Notes under the pieces: model-generated | Database searches by the model: none | Told to the model about the DNA's origin: nothing | The model's input: the letters and a program-made list of their open reading frames with translations, nothing else | Translations under genes and position numbers: made by a program | Source of the DNA: Flavimaribacter sp039888615 | GTDB taxonomy: Bacteria > Pseudomonadota > Alphaproteobacteria > Rhizobiales > Rhizobiaceae | DNA: 64,000 bases | Reading direction: 5' to 3' (one strand) | Assembly: GCA_039888615.1 (NCBI GenBank) | Contig: JBDQQS010000007.1 | Shown here: piece by piece, positions 44,345-52,128 of the stretch | Layout of the letters: every line of letters starts with the position of its first letter | Position numbering within the stretch: position 1 is the first letter of the stretch

Positions 44345-45415
44345 TCAGAGTTCGGTATTGAACGGCACTTTGAGCGATCCGTCGAGTATGGCGGCTTTGG
44401 CCTTCTCGACTTCCGGCCAGATTTCCATGGCCTTGGCGTTGAGTGCGTCCGATCCGTCTGCTTCGAAGAGCGGTGAGCGGATGAAGTCGATGACGCCCGT
44501 GCCGAGACCCGTCGAGACATGGCTTCCGCCATCCCAATCGTCTCCGAGCGCGCTGCTGACTTCATTGTAGAGCGACATGCCGAAATCGAGGCCGACGATC
44601 GCGATCAGCGATTTCGGACCGAGCGGGAACTGCGCCGGATCGAGGGCGCTGACCATGCGACCTTCTCCTTCATTCGCCGCGGTGATGATTCCGAAATCGG
44701 TCGCTGCGGCGTCGGTCTGGATGTAGTCGATGCCGTCGCTGAACATCTGCGTGGCGATTTCCTGACCCTTGGCCGGATCCTGGAACGAACCGGCGAAGGC
44801 GGCGGTCGTCGTCACGTCCGGACGCAGTGATTTGGCGCCCGCGGTGAAGGCGTTGAAATCTGCGTTGATCGGCGGAATGGAGATGCCCCCGATAAAGCCG
44901 AGCTTGCCGCTCGCGCTGACGCCTGAAGCGAAAATGCCGGACAGGTAGCAGCCGAGATAATAGTCATAGGACACCGTGACGACGTTCGGCATGGGCGGCT
45001 CGATCGGATCGGCGAACAACTGGATCCACTTGGTGTCGGGGTAGTCCGGCGCGACGGCCTTGATGGGCTCGGCGACTTCGTTGAAGGTCGAGACGACCAC
45101 GGCGGCGCCTGCGTCGCCCAGTGTTCGGAAAATGGTCTCGTAGGTCGCCGGGTCCTGCGCGTAGATCGCCCGGTAGGGAAAACCCTTTTCCGAAGCAAGC
45201 TGTTTCAGCTTCGAGATCATGGAGTCTACAGGACCGTTGTCGCCTGCGGCCTGCGTGTGGACGAGCGCCACGAGACCGTCGGCCGCATGGGCGAGCGAGG
45301 AAAACAGGTTGCCGGTCATCCCGAGCGCAGCCGCGCCCGCCGCCGTCTTGAGCAGGCCGCGCCGCCGGACGGGCACGCGAAGCATGGTGTTTCCTTGTAT
45401 GATCTTTCCAGTCAT
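44345..45415 (-). CDS. BMP family (basic membrane protein) nucleoside-binding protein
   Basis: 356-residue periplasmic binding protein (PF02608). A twin-arginine-like signal (VRRRGLLKTAAGAAALG, cleavage after AHA) suggests Tat export. The body has GDNGPVDSMI, the purine-binding-type IGGISIPPINADFNAF and QTDAAATDFG. The ATG at 45415 has AAGGA eight bases upstream; the ATG at 45385 also has AAGGA at good spacing. It opens the importer section of the leftward operon, 75 bases after NIPSNAP. Relatives bind purine or pyrimidine nucleosides. Confidence 0.87.
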   Translation of the reverse strand: MTGKIIQGNTMLRVPVRRRGLLKTAAGAAALGMTGNLFSSLAHAADGLVALVHTQAAGDNGPVDSMISKLKQLASEKGFPYRAIYAQDPATYETIFRTLGDAGAAVVVSTFNEVAEPIKAVAPDYPDTKWIQLFADPIEPPMPNVVTVSYDYYLGCYLSGIFASGVSASGKLGFIGGISIPPINADFNAFTAGAKSLRPDVTTTAAFAGSFQDPAKGQEIATQMFSDGIDYIQTDAAATDFGIITAANEGEGRMVSALDPAQFPLGPKSLIAIVGLDFGMSLYNEVSSALGDDWDGGSHVSTGLGTGVIDFIRSPLFEADGSDALNAKAMEIWPEVEKAKAAILDGSLKVPFNTEL

Positions 45416-45454
45416 CGTTCAGTTCCTTCTCTGAGTTTCGCAGTTCTTGTTATG

Positions 45455-45481
45455 ACGGCCGCGAGGCGTCGAAGCGGCCGT
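45455..45481 (-). promoter_or_regulatory. Hairpin downstream of NIPSNAP gene
   Basis: ACGGCCGC/GCGGCCGT, an 8-bp stem with an 11-base loop, in the 74-base gap before the binding-protein gene. No T-run follows on the minus strand, so it may be an attenuator or mRNA stabiliser instead of a full terminator. Confidence 0.4.
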
Positions 45482-45489
45482 TTCGCGTA

Positions 45490-45810
45490 TCAAGCGCCGG
45501 GTGAAAAGGGCGCAGGATTCATGATCATCACGTCCTGGCTCTGGATCGCGTCCAGCGCCCAGACTTCCGAAATGAAGGTTTGCCAGTCCGGGTCCTGATA
45601 CATGGCCTGGCGGCGAGCCTCGCGATCCGCCAGACTGTCGTATCCCCACATGAGAACCGTTGTATGCAGCTTGCCGATCTCGCTGACATAAAGACCCAGA
45701 AACCGGTTGAGATGCCGCTTCTGGATCGCGAGGCCTTGCGACTCGTATTTCTTGAGCCATCCGTCGACCGAACCGGGACGAAACGTATAGGTGCGATGTT
45801 CGACAATCAT
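45490..45810 (-). CDS. NIPSNAP family protein
   Basis: 106-residue ferredoxin-like alpha/beta-barrel protein. It begins IVEHRTYTFRPG and has the central LGLYVSEIGKLHTTVLMWGY, a good match to the NIPSNAP family (dimeric alpha-beta barrel). In bacteria these often accompany catabolic oxidoreductases, but their role is not established. It overlaps the GMC oxidoreductase gene by four bases (ATGA), so the two are probably translated together. Confidence 0.82.
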   Translation of the reverse strand: MIVEHRTYTFRPGSVDGWLKKYESQGLAIQKRHLNRFLGLYVSEIGKLHTTVLMWGYDSLADREARRQAMYQDPDWQTFISEVWALDAIQSQDVMIMNPAPFSPGA

Positions 45811-47438
45811 GAGCGCTGATCCTCCAATGTCATGAATTCCGCCGCCTTCTCGCCGATCATGATGGCGGGCGCGTTGGTGTTGCCGCTCGATATGATCGGC
45901 ATGATGGACGCATCGGCGACCCGGAGTCCTTCAAGACCGCGCACCTTGAGCCGCGCGTCGACGACGGCGTTCGGGTCGGTTCCCATCTTGCAGGTGCCGA
46001 CCGGATGGAAGGTCGTCATCGCCGTCTCCCGGAGCCAGGTCTCGAGGTCTGCGTCGCTATGCGTTTCCGGGCCCGGCGCCAGCTCCTTGCCGCGATAGGG
46101 GTCGAAGGATTTCTGCGCGATCACCTCCCGCGTCATCCGGATGCCGGCGATCATCGTCTGAAGATCGAAATCGGACTGGAGGTAGTTGGCCTGGATGCGC
46201 GGCGCGTCGGCGGGATCGGCCGAACGCAGCGTAATTTCGCCCCGACTTTCCGGATTGACCGGACCGACCCGCATCGTGAAGCCATGGTCGCTTTCCGTCG
46301 TATCCTTGCGCTTGAATGGATTGGGGAAATGCAGATTGGCGGTCCTTTCCAGCGCCGGCATGAAGTGAAGCTGGATATCGGGCGCTTCCAGCCGGTCATC
46401 GGATTTCAGAAAGGCGCCGCCCTCATAGGGAAAGGTCGTGACAATGCCCCGGCCGAACATCATTCCCTCGACCATCGACCATGCCAGCTTGTCAGCGCGC
46501 AGGTCTGAATACAGGGTGACGGGCTTGGTGCATTCCCAGGACATGACGCAATCGACGTGATCCTGCAGGTTCTTGCCAACGCCGGGAAGATCATGCACCG
46601 GCTCAATGCCGTGCACGGCGACTTCATCGGCCGGACCGATGCCGGAAAGAAGCAGAACCTGCGGCGAGTTGACCGTGCCGGCGCAAACGACGATCTCTCG
46701 ATCCGCATGCGCGGTTTTCGTCTCTCCGTCCTGCAGATATTCGACGCCGACGGCCCGTCCGCTCTCCACGACGATCCGCTTTGTCAGCGCGCCGGTCTCG
46801 ACTGTCAGGTTTTTCCGATCGAGGACAGGCTGCAGGAAGGCGCGCGAGGTCGACCAGCGCTTGCCGTCCTTGATGGTGAAGTCGAACCGGCCAAAACCCT
46901 CCTGGCCTTCTCCATTGAAGTCGTCATTGGCCGGATGCCCGGCCTCGACGCCGGCATTGATGAAGATCTCGTGCAGCGGATTGGAGCCCCTCGCCCGGCA
47001 GACCGTCAGCTCTCCCTCGGAGCCGTGGAAATCGCCGTTGCGCTGAATATGTCCTTCGGAGCGGCGGAAGGCCGGCAGCACGTCTTCGTAGGACCATCCC
47101 GGTAGCCCCATCTGGGACCAGCGGTCGTAGTCGTGGCGATTGCCGCGGACATAGATCATGCCGTTGATGGTGGACGAACCGCCCAGCACCTTGCCGCGCG
47201 GCCAGTAGAGCGAGCGTCCGTTAAGGTAGGGTTCCGGCTCCGTGTGATAATGCCAGTTGTAGACGCCGCTTTGAAACAGCTTGCCCATCAGCATCGGCAG
47301 ACGGAACAGCGGATTGCGATCCCGTCCGCCGGCCTCCAGAAGCAAAACCCGATTGCCGGGATCGGCCGACAGCCGGTTTGCCAGCACGCAGCCGGCCGAG
47401 CCTGCGCCGATGATAACATAGTCGAAGGTCTTGCTCAT
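45807..47438 (-). CDS. GMC family FAD-dependent oxidoreductase (choline-dehydrogenase-like)
   Basis: 543-residue flavoprotein alcohol oxidase/dehydrogenase. FAD fold DYVIIGAGSAGCVLANRLS at the N terminus, GMC signature 1 in WPRGKVLGGSSTINGM, signature 2 in GTVNSPQVLLLSGIGP, and the catalytic His in FHPVGTCKMG. The start at 47438 gives the canonical N terminus; the frame is open further into the upstream gene. The family oxidises alcohols (choline, polyethylene glycol, sugars). Here, within a nucleoside-uptake cluster, it may oxidise a hydroxymethyl or sugar hydroxyl group; inference only. Confidence 0.88.
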   Translation of the reverse strand: MSKTFDYVIIGAGSAGCVLANRLSADPGNRVLLLEAGGRDRNPLFRLPMLMGKLFQSGVYNWHYHTEPEPYLNGRSLYWPRGKVLGGSSTINGMIYVRGNRHDYDRWSQMGLPGWSYEDVLPAFRRSEGHIQRNGDFHGSEGELTVCRARGSNPLHEIFINAGVEAGHPANDDFNGEGQEGFGRFDFTIKDGKRWSTSRAFLQPVLDRKNLTVETGALTKRIVVESGRAVGVEYLQDGETKTAHADREIVVCAGTVNSPQVLLLSGIGPADEVAVHGIEPVHDLPGVGKNLQDHVDCVMSWECTKPVTLYSDLRADKLAWSMVEGMMFGRGIVTTFPYEGGAFLKSDDRLEAPDIQLHFMPALERTANLHFPNPFKRKDTTESDHGFTMRVGPVNPESRGEITLRSADPADAPRIQANYLQSDFDLQTMIAGIRMTREVIAQKSFDPYRGKELAPGPETHSDADLETWLRETAMTTFHPVGTCKMGTDPNAVVDARLKVRGLEGLRVADASIMPIISSGNTNAPAIMIGEKAAEFMTLEDQRS

Positions 47439-47442
47439 ATCG

Positions 47443-48291
47443 TCACCAGGCAATCGGCTGGACGCCCGCAGCTTCAAGCAAGCGGTTGCAGGCGACAAAG
47501 GGGTTTTCCATCGGCAGCAATTCGTCGGCGAACGCCGGATGCGGGCGAGAGATCACGTGTATGGGCGGCGACGGATTGGTCATGCGGGCGATAGCCAGAC
47601 AGTCCGTCGCCGCGTCGCCGAACGCGATGATCACCAGAGGGGTATTGCGTTTGGCGAGAATCTCGAGCACCCGCAACATCAGCGGACGCCATACGGGCAA
47701 ATGCCCGCGAGACTGATGAGGATCGACTGCAACCTGGAAGCGGGAAAGCGTGAGCGACGAGTTCAGCAACAGCACGCCCTGCGTCACCCACCGTTCGGCC
47801 AGACGATCAGCGGGCTCAAGATCGACCTTGCCGGTCTCGATGTCGTCAAGCAGTCCGGGCCAGGATTCAAAGGAACGGGCGTATTCTGCATTGCCTGAGC
47901 GCGCCGCGCAGATCAGCTGCATATAGGCGCGAACGCTTTTCGAGAACATCTTGTCCAGCTCACGCCAGACCGCGACATTGCCGGCTTCGAAGGCGCGACC
48001 GGTCGCAAAGTCCGGCGCGGGATAGGGATCCTGCCCCAATATCAGGCAGGTGACGTCATCCGGCGCAATATCATCAAAGGCGCGCAGAATATGCGCGCCC
48101 TCCGGCGCGCCAGGAAAGGTCTGGCCGCGACGGGCCGGAAAGATCGGCTCCCAGGGCTCAAGCGTGAGAGAAGGATCGCAATCGTCGAAACCGAGTGCGA
48201 CGTCGCCAAGAACTGCGCGCCAGGATTCGGGCAGGTCATCCTGCCAGCCCGTCAGCGTTTCCTGCAATGCCTCGACCAGTCTTTCCGGCAT
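47443..48291 (-). CDS. Uracil-DNA-glycosylase-like protein
   Basis: 282 residues with family-1-like UDG motifs: GQDPY (86-90, catalytic D88), ATGRAF, LLLNSSLTL, and the late H in RPHPAF where classical enzymes have HPSPLS. The residue after GQDPY is Pro, not His. The overall length is longer than classical Ung (~225). Such proteins excise uracil from DNA, but here the gene lies at the head of a nucleoside uptake/oxidation cluster, 4 bases upstream of the GMC gene, and is divergent from a RutR-like regulator. Role in repair versus nucleobase metabolism is uncertain. Confidence 0.8.
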   Translation of the reverse strand: MPERLVEALQETLTGWQDDLPESWRAVLGDVALGFDDCDPSLTLEPWEPIFPARRGQTFPGAPEGAHILRAFDDIAPDDVTCLILGQDPYPAPDFATGRAFEAGNVAVWRELDKMFSKSVRAYMQLICAARSGNAEYARSFESWPGLLDDIETGKVDLEPADRLAERWVTQGVLLLNSSLTLSRFQVAVDPHQSRGHLPVWRPLMLRVLEILAKRNTPLVIIAFGDAATDCLAIARMTNPSPPIHVISRPHPAFADELLPMENPFVACNRLLEAAGVQPIAW

Positions 48292-48322
48292 GAAATCTCC
48301 CTGAAACGGAATTCAGCTTTGC

Positions 48323-48376
48323 AAAACCTGACCAAAACGTCAAGTAATGAAATTCCAAAACCTGACCAAAACGTCA
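48323..48376. promoter_or_regulatory. Two identical RutR-like operators between divergent genes
   Basis: AAAACCTGACCAAAACGTCA occurs perfectly at 48323-48342 and 48357-48376, 34 bases apart. Each copy contains TGAC-N6-GTCA, which matches the half-sites and spacing of the E. coli RutR box (TTGACCANNTGGTCAA). They lie between the UDG-like operon and the RutR-like TetR gene and probably mediate autoregulation and control of the leftward operon. Confidence 0.7.
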
Positions 48377-48496
48377 GATTTTTTCAACAGGCCCTTCCCT
48401 CTCCGGAAAGAAGGGTTTATTGCCCTTGACTGCTATACGGCCGAGGCGGAGAAAGCAGACCGGGGAGAGATCAATGCCGGAGACAGCAGGACGACC

Positions 48497-49135
48497 ATGG
48501 TAGCGCCGAAGAAAAATTCCGAGGCTCGCATACGCGCGCGCAACGAGGCCAAAATTCTAAAAGCCGCCGTGGACCTGTTTTCCCGCAAGGGTTTCGACGG
48601 CACGCGCATCGCCGAGATTTCACAGGCGAGCGGTCTGCCGAAGGCCAATGTCTACTATTATTTCGAAACCAAGGAAGCGATCTACGCGACGCTGATCGAA
48701 CGATTGCTTGCCGGTTGGGACGAAGCCCTGGGACATATCGATCCGGCTCGCGAGCCGGAAGAAGCGCTCCGAGACTACATCCGCGCAAAGATGGATTATT
48801 CTCGCAAACACCTCGTCGATTCACGGTTCTTCGCCAACGAGATGTTGCGCGGCGGCAGGTTCCTGTCGCGCAAGCAGAAGAAGCACATGCAGAAGATCAC
48901 GAAAGAAAAGGCCACGGTGATAGAAGGCTGGATCCGTGATGGAAAAATGGCGCAGGTCGACCCCAACCACCTGTTCATGACGATCTGGGCGTCGACGCAG
49001 TTCTACGCCGATTTCGCCACCGTCGCCGCCGTGACGCTCTGCAAGAACAGGCTTACGACCCGGGATTATGAGGAAGCCTACGACAATATCGTGACGTTGA
49101 TCCTGAACGGGTGCCTGAAACCGGCGGCTCAGTAA
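48497..49135 (+). CDS. TetR family regulator, RutR-like
   Basis: 212 residues: TetR helix-turn-helix (about 10-60; FDGTRIAEISQASGLPKANV then YYYFETKEAIY) and a C-terminal domain strongly reminiscent of RutR (EMLRGG, KATVIEGWI, DPNHLFMTIWASTQFYADF). RutR is a uracil/thymine-responsive regulator of pyrimidine use. The start at 48497 is chosen because AGGA sits six bases upstream and the preceding in-frame stretch lacks homology. Divergent from the UDG-like gene with two RutR-like operators between them, fitting local nucleobase control. Confidence 0.85.
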   Translation: MVAPKKNSEARIRARNEAKILKAAVDLFSRKGFDGTRIAEISQASGLPKANVYYYFETKEAIYATLIERLLAGWDEALGHIDPAREPEEALRDYIRAKMDYSRKHLVDSRFFANEMLRGGRFLSRKQKKHMQKITKEKATVIEGWIRDGKMAQVDPNHLFMTIWASTQFYADFATVAAVTLCKNRLTTRDYEEAYDNIVTLILNGCLKPAAQ

Positions 49136-49192
49136 GCCCACCACGGCTGCGACTTTCGAATTACTTCGGCCAACGATTGATTCTGCGATTCG

Positions 49193-49645
49193 TCACGCCG
49201 GCCTCTTCAGCATCAGCGCGAGGCGTCGGCATTCGCATACGATCTCGTTGCGCTGATTGATCCCGCGCTGCAGGAAGGTGACGATGCCTTGCGTCGGTCG
49301 CGACTTGCTTTCGCGTTTGGCAAGCACTTCCGTTGTGGCGCGGATCGTATCGCCCGCAAAGACCGGCTTCGGAAACTTGACCTCTTCCCAACCCAGATTG
49401 CCGACGGTCGTGCCGAGCGTCGTCTCGCCGACCGAGAGGCCGACGACCAGACCAAGCGTGAAGACGCTATTGATCAGAGGCTTTCCGAATTCCGTCGTCT
49501 TCGCGTACTCGTGGTCGATGTGAATGGCCGCCGGGTTCATCGTCAGGGTCGAAAACAGCGTGTTGTCCATTTCGGTAACGGTGCGTCGAACCTCGTGTTC
49601 GATGACCATGCCGATCTCGAATTCCTCGAAATATTTGCCTGCCAT
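49193..49645 (-). CDS. MaoC family dehydratase
   Basis: 150-residue hot-dog-fold hydratase. The catalytic Asp/His region is NPAAIHIDHEYAKTTEFG, typical of MaoC/(R)-specific enoyl-CoA hydratases and of mesaconyl-CoA hydratase-like proteins. Such enzymes hydrate 2-enoyl-CoA thioesters. It stands alone, convergent to the RutR-like gene with a 57-base gap, and no CoA ligase or thiolase is adjacent; substrate unknown. Confidence 0.87.
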   Translation of the reverse strand: MAGKYFEEFEIGMVIEHEVRRTVTEMDNTLFSTLTMNPAAIHIDHEYAKTTEFGKPLINSVFTLGLVVGLSVGETTLGTTVGNLGWEEVKFPKPVFAGDTIRATTEVLAKRESKSRPTQGIVTFLQRGINQRNEIVCECRRLALMLKRPA

Positions 49646-50046
49646 TCTGTATGTCCTCCCGTCGCGGCGAATCGGCCTTTTGAAGGAAGGAGGTTATCAC
49701 AGCGCACGAACATGCCGATCTCCCGATACGAGGAAATTCCGGAACGCCAGTCGTCTTCCACCGTTGCCGGTGGACAATGAAAAAGCGCTTCGGCAAAGTA
49801 ACAATCAAGGCGCCGGGATAGAAATGGCGCCGAGTCGCCACAGGAACGTGTCAACCACGCTCATATTTGTTAAGTCTGAATCTGCCGGTGGCGGGCGTCT
49901 CCAGCATTCCAAAATGCGGGCGCGGAACATCCGGCGTAACCGGTCGTTATTTCGCGACAACGCCGTTCACCGCCCCTTTCCCGACATGAAAACGGGCTAT
50001 CGGACGGATCGATTGAAACTCACACAAGATATCTGCAACAAGAGCC
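49646..50046. other. Intergenic region, about 400 bp, no gene found
   Basis: Open frames here are short, in discordant frames and without recognisable similarity. No clear terminator or repeat was seen. It should contain the promoters for the divergent MaoC gene and the 161-residue secreted protein gene. Confidence 0.4.
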
Positions 50047-50532
50047 ATGATTATTAATACTTCAGAATACGACTTCCATTGGCTACTGCGTGCGACAGTG
50101 CTTACGACGTTGCTTCTGACGGCGGCGCCCGTTGTCGAAACAGCCGCGCAGACCCTTGATAGCGACAGGACGGAGACGATTGTCGGTTCCGAAGTGAAGG
50201 AAAAGACGAAAGCCGATGTCCCGTCCGTAGATACGGTGGTAGCAGCGATCGCCCAGGCCGACGACGCGGCTGGAAAAATCCTGCTTCTCGTCAACGTCGA
50301 GAGTTTCGACATTGTGTTCCTTGGCGAACCCGAGACGATCGAGGGTTTCGAGAAGGTCGAGACGGCGATCGCCGACAGCGAAAGCGCCGTCGCCGAAATG
50401 CGCCACGCCATGAAGGGCAGCGCCGTCTTTTACAATGCGCTCGATTCCCATAACGTCGACATCGACAAAGTCGTCGCCGCAGAGATCACGGAGGACGGCG
50501 CAGTCACAGTTTACCTGCTCGCCTCGAAATAG
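50047..50532 (+). CDS. Hypothetical exported protein, 161 residues
   Basis: I do not recognise this protein. It begins with a hydrophobic export signal (about 13-35, ending VVETAAQ) followed by a soluble, acidic domain with alternating helices and strands (ILLLVNVESFDIVFLGEP, later AVTVYLLASK). The composition (E, D, V, A) suggests a small periplasmic protein. Its 3' end overlaps a convergent 70-residue gene by 22 bases. Confidence 0.6.
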   Translation: MIINTSEYDFHWLLRATVLTTLLLTAAPVVETAAQTLDSDRTETIVGSEVKEKTKADVPSVDTVVAAIAQADDAAGKILLLVNVESFDIVFLGEPETIEGFEKVETAIADSESAVAEMRHAMKGSAVFYNALDSHNVDIDKVVAAEITEDGAVTVYLLASK

Positions 50533-50723
50533 CGGAAGGCCCTGTGCGAACGCAGCTTGTTCATGAGAAACCGGAAGAGCAGAAGCGGGTCCGGAATGCG
50601 GCGCGCAACGGCGCCCAACGCCTGATGGGCCTGCCTGCTGCGAATGGCGCGGCTTCTGGCGATGTAAAAATCATAGTCGATCGATCCGTCCTTGCGGGTC
50701 TGAAAGCTTTTCGTATCGGTCAT
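50511..50723 (-). CDS. Small hypothetical protein, 70 residues
   Basis: Begins MTDTKSFQTRKDG with a strong Shine-Dalgarno (AAGGAGA, seven bases upstream). The sequence is basic (many R and K in the second half) with two likely amphipathic helices and no membrane segment. It resembles small rhizobial proteins of unknown function, but no named family is certain. Convergent with the 161-residue gene and divergent from the winged-helix hydrolase gene. Confidence 0.6.
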   Translation of the reverse strand: MTDTKSFQTRKDGSIDYDFYIARSRAIRSRQAHQALGAVARRIPDPLLLFRFLMNKLRSHRAFRYFEASR

Positions 50724-50778
50724 GGCAATCTCTCCTTGTTCAGTGAGGACAAGATTGCTCGACTCGGCGCCGCTTCGC

Positions 50779-50823
50779 TTGAAGACCATGTTGAGATAGT
50801 CTTGAGATTATCTTGATTTCTTC
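50779..50823 (+). promoter_or_regulatory. Four tandem ~11-bp direct repeats upstream of the winged-helix hydrolase
   Basis: Units beginning TTGA start at 50779, 50791, 50802 and 50813 (TTGAAGACCATG, TTGAGATAGTC, TTGAGATTATC, TTGATTTCTTC). OmpR-type winged helices bind tandem direct repeats with one-turn spacing, so this is a candidate autoregulatory site for the gene that starts at 50854. Confidence 0.5.
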
Positions 50824-50853
50824 ACGCAACCGGCCACAGGAAACAAAGATCGC

Positions 50854-52035
50854 ATGAAATATGGTTTTGCCGATTGTGTGCTCGACGCCGAAAGCTACAG
50901 CCTCGCACGCAACGGCCAGACGGTCGCCGTTGAACCCCAGGTTTTCGATCTTCTGCTGCTGCTTGCGCGCAACGCCGGACGCCTGGTGACCAAGGATCAG
51001 ATTGTCGAGGAGATCTGGAACGGACGCATTGTCTCCGAAGCCACGATCAGCGCGCGCGTCAACGCCGCTCGAACGGCCGTCGGCGACAACGGGAAGGACC
51101 AGAAGATTATCCGCACCGTGACCCGTCGCGGCCTGGAATTGATCGTCCCCGCGACGACCGACGCCGAGGAACAACCAGCGCCGATCTCTGAAGCGCCGCA
51201 AACAGTGCGCTTCACCCGGTCATCTGATGGGATGCGCATCGCCTATGCGGCATCCGGATCCGGTCCGCCTGTCATGCGGGCGGGCCATTTCCTGACGCAT
51301 CTGGAGAAAGACTGGCGCAGCCTGGTATGGCGTCCTTATCTCGAGGCGCTCGGCGCCCGCCACACGCTCATCCGTTATGATCAGCGTGGAACCGGTCTTT
51401 CGGACGCCAGGCTCACCGATATCTCTGTTGAGTCCTATGCGTCGGATCTGCTGGCCGTTGCAGACGCCGCAGGGCTGGAGAGGTTCCCGATCGTCGCATC
51501 CTCTCAAGGCGCGCCGGCGGCTATCAGGATTGCGGCGACGCATCCCGACCGCATCAGCCGACTGGTGCTCTATGGTGGTTTCGCTCAAGGACGGGCGCAC
51601 CGCGATCCCGATTTCGGCGAGGCTGAAACCGAGGCGCTTCTGACCATGATCCGCAGCGGTTGGGGCAATCCGAAAAGCGCCTTCATGACCGCATTCACCA
51701 CGCTGTTCTGTCCGAGCGCCTCACGCGCCGAACTGGACAATCTTGTCGAAATCCAGCTCGCCTCCGCCTCTCCGGAAAACGCAGCGCGTATCCGTGTCGA
51801 GATTGACCATATCGACGTGTTGAACGATCTGGAAAAGGTGCGCGCGCCAACGCTCGTCATCCACGCCAGCAATGATTCGGTTCATCCGGTCTCGCAGGGA
51901 CGCCTGGTGGCTGCGACGATCGAAGGCGCCGAATTCCTTCAGGTCGAAAGCGACAACCACATCTATTTGCCATCCGATCCGGCATGGAAAACGATCGTCG
52001 ACGCGCAACTGGAGTTTCTGGCCAGAGGCGACTGA
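50854..52035 (+). CDS. OmpR-type winged-helix DNA-binding domain fused to alpha/beta hydrolase
   Basis: 393 residues in two parts: a Trans_Reg_C winged helix (about 1-95; VFDLLLLLARNAGRLVTKDQ and TISARVNAARTAVGDN) and an alpha/beta hydrolase (about 115-390). The hydrolase nucleophile is S217 in ASSQG (first elbow Gly replaced by Ala), with the acid in HASNDSV and His in SDNHIY. There is no receiver domain and no membrane segment. A ligand-hydrolysing or ligand-sensing regulator is possible. Four ~11-bp direct repeats precede it. Confidence 0.85.
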   Translation: MKYGFADCVLDAESYSLARNGQTVAVEPQVFDLLLLLARNAGRLVTKDQIVEEIWNGRIVSEATISARVNAARTAVGDNGKDQKIIRTVTRRGLELIVPATTDAEEQPAPISEAPQTVRFTRSSDGMRIAYAASGSGPPVMRAGHFLTHLEKDWRSLVWRPYLEALGARHTLIRYDQRGTGLSDARLTDISVESYASDLLAVADAAGLERFPIVASSQGAPAAIRIAATHPDRISRLVLYGGFAQGRAHRDPDFGEAETEALLTMIRSGWGNPKSAFMTAFTTLFCPSASRAELDNLVEIQLASASPENAARIRVEIDHIDVLNDLEKVRAPTLVIHASNDSVHPVSQGRLVAATIEGAEFLQVESDNHIYLPSDPAWKTIVDAQLEFLARGD

Positions 52036-52128
52036 CCCCGCCCGTTGGCTTCTGCATCGCGGGGCACTACATAGGAAACGGCGCCGGTTGCCCGTTCCCT
52101 CGAATTTTCATCCTGTCAGAGTAGTTTC

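Noticed and set aside
47439..47498. Upstream extension of the GMC oxidoreductase
   Set aside because: It would overlap the UDG-like gene end and precedes the canonical FAD-fold start.
48347..48496. Fifty-residue N-terminal extension of the RutR-like regulator
   Set aside because: It would translate one of the operator repeats and has no homology; the ATG at 48497 has a ribosome site.
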